A stretch of 64,000 nucleotides of DNA. Source: Rutidosis leptorrhynchoides. Lineage: Eukaryota > Streptophyta > Magnoliopsida > Asterales > Asteraceae. Of this stretch, positions 34,723 to 47,005 are shown one piece after another. Under the pieces are notes generated by a model. The model saw only the letters and a list, made by a program, of their open reading frames with translations. It had not been told where the DNA came from and made no database searches. Where the stretch lies: positions 7,070,001-7,134,000 of the forward strand of contig NC_092341.1 in the NCBI RefSeq assembly GCF_046630445.1, written 5' to 3'. Position 1 is the stretch's first letter. Every line of letters begins with the position of its first letter. The position numbers were made by a program, and so were the translations under genes.

Positions 34723-37626
34723 ATGGGAGTTACATTCTTGTCTAACTGCTTGATCTTCACATGGTTTTGTGAACTAATTACTAGATTTTTTGGATCAAAA
34801 AACGTCGTTATTGGTTCATCTAAACCCGAGAACTTGGTGCCCTTAGAGAGATGCTTTGATTTCAAGAATAATCTTGTTCTTGATCAACAAAATTTGTCAA
34901 GAATCAATGGTGTCGGTTTCTATGAGTTTGTTTGTAACCCAAGGCCACTTAAAGAACTTGATCATGCAGCTCTTACTATTCAGAAATTCTACAAGAGTTA
35001 TCGAACTAGAAGAAATCTTGCAGATTGTGCTGTTGTTGTTGAAGAATTATGGTAATTTGTTTATTTTTTAACGTCTTGCTATTCATCTTAAATATTAATC
35101 AAAACGTTACAACACTTACTTTAATGATTAAAGTTTGAAGCTTTAATTTAAACTAAAAATCTTAATAACAAGAAAAGTATAAACATGGTATACAAATTTT
35201 TCAATATTTTAAATGTTATGTACGTGTGTATATATATAGGTGGAAAGCCTTAGAATTCGACGCTTTATCTTGCAATGACCAACATGAGAGTGCGGTCTCA
35301 CGATGGGGACGAGCTCGAACCATGGTGGCCAAGGTACGTACGTACAATCCCATACTAGGTAGACTAATTTATTCATTTATAAGACTTGGTCAAATCATAA
35401 AGTTGGGTGGTCAATTTGAATATCTTATACATTTCAAGTCAATCTTGGAAGTAAAGTATGCTAAAGATGTCGGAGTATTACAAGTCTCCGGTTATAAGTT
35501 TTAAATTTAATAGAAGGAGGATTGATTTAAATCAAATAAATAAAAAGAATTGACAAATTCATAATTGCATGACTGTTACTAACACTTTCAATGAAATTGA
35601 TATTGTTAGTTTGACTATTGACATCTATTTACATTTTTATCATTATCTTTTATTTAAAATATGTTAAAGTCCAAAATTATTATTTCATATTTAGGTAGCG
35701 AAGGGCTTATGCAAAGATAAAAACGCGCAAAAACTAGCCATGTGCCATTGGCTTGAAGCGGTAAGTAAACCTCAAAACTTAATAACCTTTTAAGTATTAT
35801 TTTAGTACTCCGTACTATTTACGTACCTTGTTAACATATATTATCTCTTCATTTTTTTCATCACGATTTCGACATTTATTTGCAGATTGATCCACGCCAT
35901 CGTTATGGGCACAATCTACAGTTATATTACAATGTTTGGTTTAGAAGTCAAAGCTCACAACCCTTCTTTTATTGGTAATCTTAACTTAAAGGGGAACATA
36001 TATGCTATACCTTCAAGTCGAGCTCGAGTTCGGCTCATTTATAATTCATAGTTCGCTCTCAGCTCATTACAAGCTTATATAATACATTAAGTTCGAGTTC
36101 AGCTTGTTTGAAATTATAAAACTTCAAGTCTGACTCGAAATCTGACTCGTTTATATTTATGTTAATTATATTTAAATATATGGTGTTATATTGAATTTAA
36201 ATATATATACTCCATATAATATAAAATTTAAAAAATTAAAAGAATTTTATAAAATATAATGCTTGTTTATGCTCGGGAACTTGTTCGAGCTTAATCTCGT
36301 ATAGTCAATATATGTTTACGTTCGGGCTCAAGCTTGTTTAAGCTCAACTCGAATTGAGATTTTAACGAGTCGAGTCTGAGTACTCATGAGTAGCTCGGAC
36401 TCATTTACAAAATTACAGCCCTATTCTTATCGTAAAGTTTGTTATCAGTACTGTATCAATGTATATGAGCTTTATACTATATACATACATGTTCATAATA
36501 TTTGCAGGTTGGACGTTGGAGATGGTAGAGAAATAAGTATTGAATCATGCCCAAGAAACTTACTTCATTATCAATGCATTAAATATCTTGGACCAGTATG
36601 TCTCAATCATCAAATATTTTTTTTTTTTTGGTTTGCTTATGTAATAAATATTACACAATAATTTGGTGAAATATTACTTTTACGCAGAAAGAAAGGGAAG
36701 AGTTCGAGGTGATTATTGAGGGTGGAAAACTAATGTACAAGAAAAGTCGAAAATTCTTGCAAACCATTGATGGTACTAAATGGATCTTTGTACTTAGCAC
36801 ATCAAGAACATTATATGTTGGGCAAAAGATAAAGGGTTTATTTCAGCACTCCAGTTTTTTAGCCGGTGCTGCCACCACATCGGCCGGACGGATGGTTGTT
36901 AACGATGGAGTCCTTAAGGTACATATCAATAGCATTTGCACTAGTTTCAATTGTAAACATGACTTGTTAGGCAAAAAATTTTACTCAGATATACGATGTA
37001 TTAAATGTTTAAATACGTGTAATATTTTACAGGCAGTATGGCCCTATAGCGGTCATTATCTCCCAACCGAAGAAAACTTCAAGGTGTTCCTTTGCTTTCT
37101 TCAAGAGCATCGAGTTGATTTGAGCAATGTCAAGGTACGTAAGATTATAGAAGAAAGTATCGAATATTAATCAAGCTATTTAGTATCTTATTTAATAGTG
37201 TAGATTAAGATTATTTATTTATTATGATTACATACATTATATGCATGCATGCAGAAATGTCCTTTAGACGACGATGATCCATTCCTCAATGCTACTAATC
37301 TTGTTGAGAAATCCGAGTCGAGTTCAACTAGGGAAAAACCATGTACAAAAATCCAAGAAACACTAAAAGATAATTTCGAGAAAATGGAAACTCAAAAACT
37401 ACAAAGGGCGAAATCGAAAAGATGGACATCTAGGATCGGTTGTGTACGAGAGTACCCACCAAAACTACAATTTCAAGCACTTGAAAAAGTGAATCTTTCA
37501 CCAAGAAAAGTTACATCAAATGTTTGGAGAAATAATAATAATAATGATCCAATTCCTTCACCAAGACCTAGTCCTGGTGTGCACCTTTCACCAAGACTAG
37601 TTAGCATGGGCCGAAATAACAAATGA
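34723..37626 (+). CDS. IQ-motif calmodulin-binding protein, IQM family (8 exons, 456 aa)
   Basis: Exons by GT-AG signals: 34723-35051, 35240-35333, 35695-35760, 35886-35974, 36508-36595, 36688-36918, 37033-37134, 37255-37626; they join in frame (1371 nt). The IQ motif is at residues 85-97 ([13 protein letters not shown]), a calmodulin-binding helix, followed by the family signatures [90 protein letters not shown] and IWPYSGHY-like [16 protein letters not shown]. The C-terminus is Ser/Pro-rich and less conserved. Family members are plant-specific Ca2+/calmodulin-linked proteins in stress and hormone responses. No frame break is seen; it is the only intact host gene in the window. The family call is firm, the exact member (IQM1-6) is not. 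Confidence 0.93.
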
Positions 37627-38228
37627 ACGTAGATAACACAGGTTTTTAAGTTGACATAATTTGCTTTTGTAATAATTAGGATTTAAGTTTATGAACCGTT
37701 AAGCAATTACTGTAATTAGTAAATTCTTTGGAGAAGAGTACTAGAGCTGTGTTAATTGGAATTAACATAAAGGTATAGAGATGGTAGAAGTAAATGATTT
37801 TTTTTTAGGTGTCGAAGGGCGGTGAGCCATGATATTGAATTGAATATGATATCTCTATTTTTTTGAAAATCAAACTCACACAATATATACTCCCTATTTA
37901 TTATTATTATTATATTATATTATTATTTATTTCTTCAAAAAAGTTTTAATTAATTTTATTCCATATTGTATTTTGTTTATTAATATATTTACTTTGTCCC
38001 ATAAAAGTGTTTAATGTTGTTATAAATAGTAAGTAATAAATTAATTGATATATTTAATGTTAAATTTTAAATAATATATGGGACATAACTGAAATATTAA
38101 TGATTTTTAATTGTCATTTAGGGAGACAATAATTTTAATACAAATCAAAATAGTAACGTAAAGAGTTTTCATGGGATGAATAGAGTATATATAATCAAGG
38201 AATTGAAACATCATATGTGAAGTTATAG
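37627..38228. other. 3' flank of the IQM gene
   Basis: Should include the 3' UTR; no clear polyadenylation signal can be singled out in the AT-rich text. No other gene. Confidence 0.4.
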
Positions 38229-38237
38229 TGTATGTAC

Positions 38238-38705
38238 GGGATAAAGCCAAAAATAGGCTACAAACTTACACAAATATACCGATGTCGCCTACAAACTCAT
38301 TTCCGTCCTACTGTCGCCTACAAACTTATAAAAAATGTGTTGATGTTAACATTTTGTTACCGTTTACCTACTGAACCGGTAAAGTTAATTATTTAACTTT
38401 TTTTATTCATCTTATATGTCCCGATGTCATCCATATACTTTCAGTTGTGTCCCGATGTCGCCCATATACTTTCAGTTGTGTCCCGATGTCGCCCATATAC
38501 TTTCAATTCTGTTTCGATGTATTATCGACGTGTCATGACTACTTAGAAGCCACGTATCAACCATTTTGGTTGACGGTTAAAAAAAGTATTTTGTTTATAT
38601 TAGCACATTTTTTATAAGTTTGTAGGCGACAGTAGGACGGAAATGAGTTTGTGGGCGACATCGGTACATTTGTGTAAGTTTGTAGCCTATTTTTGACTTT
38701 AACCC
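38238..38705. mobile_element. MULE-type MITE with perfect 9-bp target duplication
   Basis: 468 bp, ends GGGATAAAGCCAAAAATAGG and (reversed) GGGTTAAAGTCAAAAATAGG; the inverted arms stay alike for over 100 bp. Flanked by TGTATGTAC at 38229-38237 and 38706-38714. Nine-bp duplications and long inverted ends are the Mutator signature. Inside (38418-38520) three copies of a roughly 31-bp unit (CCCGATGTCGCCCATATACT type). Confidence 0.9.
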
Positions 38706-38714
38706 TGTATGTAC

Positions 38715-38819
38715 CTATAATAAGCTTTGCAAAAAAAAAAAATTGTATGTCCGTACATGTAAACGTATGATCTCAAACAGAGTTGAAATTTAGTATGATA
38801 AATAAATAAATGTGTGTAT

Positions 38820-38871
<52 letters not shown>

Positions 38872-39119
38872 TTCTTACAAGTTAGCTTAGTGATTTTCAA
38901 GTTTAAACTTTACTAATTAACAACATATCTTCGATGATTGGTGTGAAAGTTGAAAACGACCATACAATAACTCGATTAAGTTTCATACATATGATTAAAA
39001 TGCTTTGTCTCACCGGAAAACCCTAATAGAAAAAATCTTATCTCAAGAAGTATATATATATATATTGTTTTAATCAAGAGTGAAGTAGATTTTATGAGGG
39101 AATGTGGGTGAGACGGCCA
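38715..39119. other. Spacer with poly-A tract
   Basis: Poly-A of about 46 bases at 38822-38866; no gene. A short (TA)n at 39052-39064. Confidence 0.6.
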
Positions 39120-39855
39120 TAAAACAAAAGACAAAAGATATTTTTTAACTATAGTGTGGCGCACCACTTCACTGGCACAACGGTCTAGAGAGGAAAAGCG
39201 GCGCACCACAAAGATAAATTTCCAATTTTCCAAGTCATAAGTTTTTTCCATATTATGGTGCGGCGCATCATATCAATGGTGCAACGCACCTGACCTGATA
39301 CCTTAGTTTTAACCTTAGTAAATTCATTTGTCCAGTTTTTATTTGCCCAAAACAACAACAATTGACACAAATCTATCATATAGCATTCAAATATGCAACT
39401 TAGCTTAATGCCAAGCGTTTCTAACATTCATAACATCACACATACATTAAATGAAATCCACAACTAAACATTCAATACAAGTTTCATAGTTCAAATCGTC
39501 AATTTACTAGCATTCAAAATACAACTTGACTCAAGCGTCTCACAAGCGGTTTCATGAGCCATAATCAAAAGAGAACTTGCATACCACTTACTCTATACCA
39601 ATGCTCCCCTAATCCCTCACTGGTGCTTTACCTTCGCGATGCTTGATCGAACATACTAAACATACAACATTTACACAAGCTACATGCTTAGTGAGTTAAG
39701 TGGTTGTAAATTGGCATCATAAATACAATTATCACATAAGGGGTCTCTTAGGCACTTGGGCCTCATAGTATTATTGTAGACACATTAATTATCTACCGCC
39801 CAACTCATGAACTTGATCGACACCCTCTTGCACGGATTTAATCCGGGAGGCCCAA
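39120..39855. repeat. Old repeat, left part
   Basis: Contains GGCGCACCAC-type words (39155, 39201) and an LTR-like text that resumes at 42164 beyond the solo LTR. Probably a decayed LTR of another gypsy lineage; ends not found. Confidence 0.4.
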
Positions 39856-40025
39856 TGTTATGACCCGGAAATTTCTGACCAAATTTAAACTTTATCTTTA
39901 AATGATTTAATGTTTCCGACACAATAAGCAAAGTCTATGAAGTTGAATCACAAAATTTTAGAACTGTTTCATGTATTAAATTACATTTGACTGCTCTCGA
40001 CGATTCATGAACAATTATATGTATG

Positions 40026-40107
<82 letters not shown>

Positions 40108-40411
40108 AGTAAAAACGACTTTCCTACCGTAAAACACTATTTGCTACAGTAAAATGACTTTGCTACAGTAAAACAATATTTTCTACAGTAAAGCACTATT
40201 TGCTACAGTGAAACCGTATTTTGCTACAGTAAAACACTATTTGCTACAGTAACACTATTTGATGTCGACGAACTAGCAAACAAAAACAGGATAAGGCGGC
40301 CATGCGATCGCATGGCAAAAACACTGAAAACTCATGCGATCGCATGAGGTACTGTAGCAGGCCACATACTATAAAAGCTCGATTCATTCCTCTGTATTAT
40401 TATTATTTTTA

Positions 40412-40490
<79 letters not shown>

Positions 40491-42163
40491 CTTATTATAA
40501 TATTATTATTAGTAGTATATATACCTAAAATACTACGACGAGGTTATGAGCGTGTCACCTTCAAAATGGGTTTTTGAACGGGATAGAGCTAAGGAAATTA
40601 TGGGTTATTGCCAAGGAGGTTATGGGTAATGTTCGAGGGTATATTTGTGAATCAAATCTAGTGTTTATCATCTCTGTTGCGTCTACGTACTTTCCTACAA
40701 TATTGAATCTCAATATTGATACGTAAGCACTCATATTTTATTTTTTATACATTAATTGTGTATCCATGTCTAGTGCTCGAGTATATATATTTATGCATGC
40801 ATGTATGCTAAATTTCATCGTTAAACAGTGTATAATGAATCACGAATTAAATACATATATTACTGGTAAAAGGTATATGATATACATGTTTTTGGAAAGC
40901 TGGCGAAAAATCAATAACTTTTCATTTAGATATCGAATAATTTCGATGAACGGATTAAAAGATATGATCAACTGAATTATGATTAACGTTAATTGAAATT
41001 GCTTTTGAATCTATAATTAAGATTTAAACAACTTGTTTACGAGATTGATAAATTGGATTTTTGAATATTACCAACCGAGTAAATGAATCCTTATATAAGG
41101 TATGTCTCGTTTTGTTGAACTATTGTCAAAATTGACTTTTTGAAACGACTTTGGATAACTTTTGTATGTCGATCTCGAGCATTAGGATTGTTATACACTA
41201 TGACCTGACCTAGCTTGATAGACATTTATTGACCAACATATGTTCTCTAGGTTGAGATCTACGGTTATTTGGTAATCCGAGTTTCGATCACATTTTGGTG
41301 AACGACTTTATATGCTGCTAAGGTGAGTTTCATTGAACCCTTTTTAATTGCTTTTGCAATATATTTTTGGGCTGAGAATACATGCAATTTATTTTAAACG
41401 CAATGGACACAAGTACATACTAAATTCTACACTGAGTTTGAACCGAAAATCCCTTAGCTTTGGTAACTAGTAACTGCCGGTTATAAGAACTGGTGGGCGC
41501 GAGTAGTTGTATATGGATCCATAGGGCTTGATATTCCCGTCCGAGCTAGAGCACTAGCCTTTTAACGGACGTATGCTATTTGAGAAGCGTACACGTTGGT
41601 TTGCGTGTATTATTAAGATGATTATACAAAGGGTATAAAATATATATACGTTAAGTTTAGTTACCAGGGTGCTCAATTTCGTAGAATATTTTGATAAACG
41701 TTTCTGGATGAAACAACAGAAAACTTGTGATTCACCTTTACATACAGATTATACGAAACAATAAAACTATGAACTCACCAACCTTTGTGTTGACACTTGT
41801 TAGCATGTTTATTCTCAGGTTTACTAGAAGTCTTCCGCTATTGCTTATATGTTAGACAAGCTATGTGCATAGAGTCTTACTTGACATACTTTTCAAGGAA
41901 ACGTTGCATTCACCAAATCATCACCATGTATCTTATTTTGACTGCATTGTCAACGGAAGTACTATTGTAAACTATTATTTACGGTGATTGTCTATATGTA
42001 GAAATCATCAGATGTCGAAAACCTTTGATTTAAATATTCATTTATGGTGTGCCTTTTTAAAAAAAATGCAATGTTTACAAAACGTATCATATAGAGGTCA
42101 AATACCTCGCAATGAAATCAATGAATGACGTATTGTCCATATGGATTTGGAGCGATCGTCACA
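39856..42163 (+). mobile_element. Solo LTR (2308 bp) with 5-bp target duplication
   Basis: Begins TGTTATGACCCGGAAATTTC and ends GATCGTCACA; flanked by CCCAA at 39851-39855 and 42164-42168. In plus orientation it carries the same landmarks, reversed, as the E2, E3 and LARD LTRs (for example CTCACCAACCTTTGTGTTGAC and TATTCTCAGGTTTAC near 41775-41825). A solo LTR forms when the two LTRs of an element recombine and delete the interior. It contains a (TA)n (40029-40102), a TGCTACAGTAAAAC tandem array (40120-40262), two CATGCGATCGCATG palindromes (40302, 40334) and an (ATT)n (about 40398-40488). Confidence 0.9.
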
Positions 42164-43360
42164 CCCAAGTCACCCTCATTTCTGACAACACAAGTGTTAG
42201 TCCTCTCGGAACTACCCATTGCAATTTTCCATTATCTCAAGCCTAACAAGTGCATAGTCATCTCGGAACTAGCCCCTTGCGTCATTCAACATTACTCATT
42301 ACCAAGTGTATAGCCCTCTCGAAACTAGCCACTTGGATCATCATCATTTTTCACTATACAAGTGCGTAGTCTTCTCAGAACTAGCCCCTTATATTATTTA
42401 CATTCCATCACATAATAGGCCTTAGCCATCCAACCCATTGACCAGCCCAAATTACCCCCAAATAACTCACCTTAGCCTTGAACTGATTCCTTAGCACCTT
42501 CAATATCCTTTTCTCGATTAGCACCTATACAACTAATTTCTATCAATACACACACTCTAAGTCAAATAAGATCATTTTATTAAGTCAAAGACTTTCTTAA
42601 CATAAGCTTTTCTATAAACGTGCCATGGTTAATAAGCACACCTTTTCACTTGTAACCAAGGTTCATTAGTCACAATTCCACCTTCTTTGAGACATTACAA
42701 CAAACACTTAGTGTGTACTTAACATCTCTAGCATAACTTACAAATTTAATAGCTCATTTAAATTTCATGACATATTCAAAACACTAAGTGACCACATTTA
42801 ACTCAATACTTGATTTGACACATACAAAACACATTCTCTTGACATAAATCCAAGAACACAAGCATTTATCTTCAAAATACACTACAAAATCTAACAAATT
42901 CTTCATCAAAACTTTAGACCAAAACATAAGGGTTAACATACCCAAACATACATCCGAAACCCCAAATTATCTCAAGAAATAGGTTTACACAGCTTAGCCT
43001 TCTCAAACCCCAACTTAACACCAAAAACGAGCATGAGAGTTCAAATTAGGGTTTACCTTAACGCTAAAACTGAGCTAGATAGCTCCAAATTGGGTTATTA
43101 TCAACACCTTCTTCAACAATCTTGAGTTTCTCTCTCAAGATTAGGGTTTCTCCTTCTAAAAACACACTCTAGATCTGGAACAATAAGGTTTCCAGACCAT
43201 TCATGAGTATAAAACACGTCCAAATATGAAAAGACCAAACTACCCCTTAATATTTACATAAATCACAAAACTGCCAAAAACACGCATTCAGATAGGTATG
43301 ACACACCAGTTAAATGGTGCAGCAAACCTGAGTGATGGGAATTCTGGAATGTGGCAGTGG
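42164..43360. repeat. Old repeat, right part
   Basis: 42180-42400 holds three to four diverged units of about 70 bp with CTCGGAACTAGCC words. With 39120-39855 it forms the DNA into which the solo LTR's parent inserted. No coding frame. Confidence 0.45.
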
Positions 43361-46300
43361 GAAGTAAATTTTTTTTATTTATTTATTTTTTGTTTAGAAA
43401 AAAAATTCACAAACATTAAGATCGGATAAAAATATTAACATTTTAAAAAGACACTTTGTGAACATTTAAGCTTGAAAAATATATAACTACTAGGTTATAT
43501 TCCGTAAATTTGCGGGGTTTTAAAAATAGTTTGTTTGTTAACATAATATTGTATTTATGGTATGTAACTGAATTGGGGACTCATTTTTGAGTTAAATGTA
43601 TTAAGGTTGTAGTCTCGTAGACAAAATCTAAATGTCGTAATTATATTTAATAATATACATATAACATCAAAAGTTGTATATAGTAAGTTGTTTGTTTAAG
43701 TCCCGGATATAATTATAGAAATATGTTAACGACAAATATGAGATTGTCAAGCTTCGAGAGGAGCCTGCTAAATGACTACTTAATGTCAGTAGTCTATGGA
43801 AGTACTCCCGAATTTTCAATAATGTCAATGTTGTTTGTCTAACTATGAGTATTTATTTGATTATCTATAAAGCAGTTGCACGCATTCGATTAGTATTTAA
43901 AGAATAATTGCGATATCTTGTGTTGTAAATTTAAATTTGTTTTTTGCATGTCAAATTTTGAATATTATGAATAGAGTATGTGTTTATACTTTTTTTGTTG
44001 TAAAACTTGAGTATGACGATAGAATAATAATTACCTCAGTCAAATAATTTTCAATGATGCTTAACTTTCCAACAGCGTTAGACATATGAGTCGTGTAATT
44101 TGTCTTAACACAATTGTCTCATCTATCAACGAATGTTTTTTCAGTGAAGGTATTTGGTAATTTGTCTTCTAATATGTGAATTTAATATGTAGTATCAATT
44201 TCTTCTTTTATGATAGAAGGATTTAAAGCCTGATTTTTTTTTTGTCTATACTATTACCTTTCTCCTTTCTTTCGGTGGAAATGAGACAAAATAGTCTCTT
44301 GTATTGACCGAACCCTCAGTTCGGAAGTCTTCGTCAACATGTTATGAAGCTCTAGTCTGGCGGTCAACTTGATGTGCGAGAGGCATGAGTGCAGTTCGAG
44401 CTTGCTCGATGATATCGGCTTAAAAATCACGTTTTTACTCTCGATATTGAGTCCGAAAACCATAAAGTTCCAAACTTTGTCAGCAAAATAATTGCCTTTT
44501 CGGTTAGTTTTGTAGATCAAGTGATTACGAAGGCGATGCAAAAAGAATCAAGAGAATCGGAGCTAAAACGAAGATTCTAGAGCGACAACGGTGAAAGACG
44601 AGAAACCAAGCTACGATCAAGAAAATCAAGTTACGATCCAATAAAATCAGCAAACCAGAGCAGGCCATATGGCTTGCCATACGGCCTGCCTATAGGGAAA
44701 ACGGCATGCCTATAGGGAAAACGGCTTACCATACACCGCTCTCGGGACGAACTTGAAACGAATACTTACATAAAAAGTGCTATAATAATCAGGTTATAAG
44801 TGCTCGTTAGTTGTGTGTGCTTATTTGTAGTGTTTGAATCTTGTATAAATTTGAGGGTAATTGATGTATTGTTCCACACGCATCAGATTTTCTCCATAAG
44901 GTCGTTTAAACCTTCGAAGAATAACGTTGGGAGTAGGGATATCCGTCTTAGCCAGAATCTTGAAAGCCTAAACTCTTAATGACAAATCAATTAGGTTCAT
45001 AGCCCGGTTGATTGAGGTTTAGTGTTTATTCTAGAAAGTTAAATTCTTGTAATAGCTCCCCATCAGTATTATATTCTTCATACCTATCCCTTTTTATCTT
45101 TCTAGTTTATATTACCTTTAGTTAATCTTAATCTATCACCACTTGTCACTAGGGTAACTATTTAGGCATTTTTATCCCACGTTACTGAGCAAACATACAA
45201 AAATACGAACCTAAGTTATATTTACCACTTACTCATTAAAAGGAAGACAAGTAAGTGAACTTTAGCTAGGAAACCCAGCTAAATATAAATAATAAAACCA
45301 GTACTCTCTTTTGGTAACTAATTCTGACGTTTTGCGACCTAATAACACCACACAAATAAAACCGTCCGTTTTGACTATATCACTCGAACGGGACCCTATC
45401 TTTATTACGAGCTAAAAATCTTGAGAAATTTCTCTTCCATAGGGATCATTGTGGCCTGATCTCATTTATTCAATTCTAAGTAACTAATAGTTATCTAAAT
45501 ATATTGTCAATATGGATGACAATGACCACCCGATCCAGCGGATATCCATCCTATTCACCCGCTTCATGATGGATATGGATAATTAAAATGGATATGGATA
45601 CGGATATAGATGAACTTAAATGGATACGGATATAGATACGAGTGAAAATTTTTCTCCATGAATATATCTATTATCACCCGAAATACATATATAAATACAT
45701 AAATATGGATATATGTAAGCACATTTACTATTACAAATACATTTACCATTTCACATACATTTTACTTATAACCATATAATTATTAAATTATTATATATTA
45801 CAACTTAACACGTATAATTAATAAGATGAACATTTGAATTACACATTTAATTTGTCGTATTTTATGTTTAATAGTAAATTTACCAATTTATGTTATATCT
45901 TTGACAAATAATACATGTTCTTGCAAATTTATGTCACATTATATATATCTTTTTTATATTACGTTTTGTTTTTATTACATAGACTTTTTTGCTCCGTTGG
46001 TCCTTCAATTATACACGAAATTACAATCCGAGTCCCTCAAGTATTTTTTTTGGATTTTCGAGTCCTTAAAATTGCAAAATTTTGCAATCCGAGTCCCTCC
46101 TTCTAACTTCCGTCTAAATTGGCCATTAACCTATGACATGTTCCATGCATGTGAGGGTAAAATCTTCTTTTTACTCTTTTCTTTGACTTTTTTGCTTCGC
46201 TGATCCTTCGTTTATACACAAAATTGCAATCCAAGTCCCTCAACTTTTTAATTCGAATTTTTATCTTTTTTTTTTTATATCTTTAATTCATACTTTTTAC

Positions 46301-47005
46301 GTTAATGGTTTACAATTAGTATTTTGTATCAAAATATGATGAAAAATTATTTTTATAATTTTTAAAGTCGAATTTGTATTTATTAACAATTAAAAACTAA
46401 AATTTAATAATATTATATCTATACGGTTTAATTATTAGTTAATAATTACAAATATTGAGAATTAATTTATCAAAGTTTTATCATTTTAATAACATGTTTA
46501 TAAGTATTTTTCTGATCAAAACTTAATTTATATAATTATATTACAATTTATTAATTATTATTATTATTTATTAACCGAAACTAGGATAAATAAAGATTAA
46601 ATAGTTAAAAATCAATTTTTATTATCATTAACTAATGAAAATTTGTAATATAATAGATCTGATGAAAACATAACTTTTATAAATTTGTTTGATCAATTAA
46701 ATAATTATTATGTATTTATTATTGAATCGGCTAGCCTTTAAAGTAGTAAAAATAATTTTTACATAATGTAATTAACTTATAATAATTATTAGAATCGAAA
46801 ATATAATTTACACATTATTTGGAATATTTATTCTTTATTTAGTTATATACCGAAATTGTTTAATTATTAGATAAATCGAATAAAAATAAAATTTACGGAT
46901 AAACCACCTAGGAAAAAAATTTTGCTTCCTGATTTCGAATCCGAATGAACTTCAAATCTGTTGATGATGATTTGACGATCATTCGATGAAGATGATGACG
47001 ATGGT
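43361..47005. other. AT-rich region with decayed repeats
   Basis: No supported gene. Noted: a 24-bp tandem doublet (GCCTATAGGGAAAACGGCAT type) at 44690-44735; GGATAT/GGATAC minisatellite at about 45540-45650; two direct copies, about 204 bp apart, of a segment with GACTTTTTTGC and CAATCCGAGTCCCTC words (45978-46040 and 46182-46245). 46300-46900 is very AT-rich with nothing recognised. Confidence 0.45.

Noticed and set aside
40120-40262. CRISPR-like array
   Set aside because: Short contiguous tandem units with no spacers, in a plant LTR; an ordinary minisatellite.
44254-44541. 95-codon minus-strand frame
   Set aside because: No family resemblance, no splice context; lies in decayed repeat DNA.
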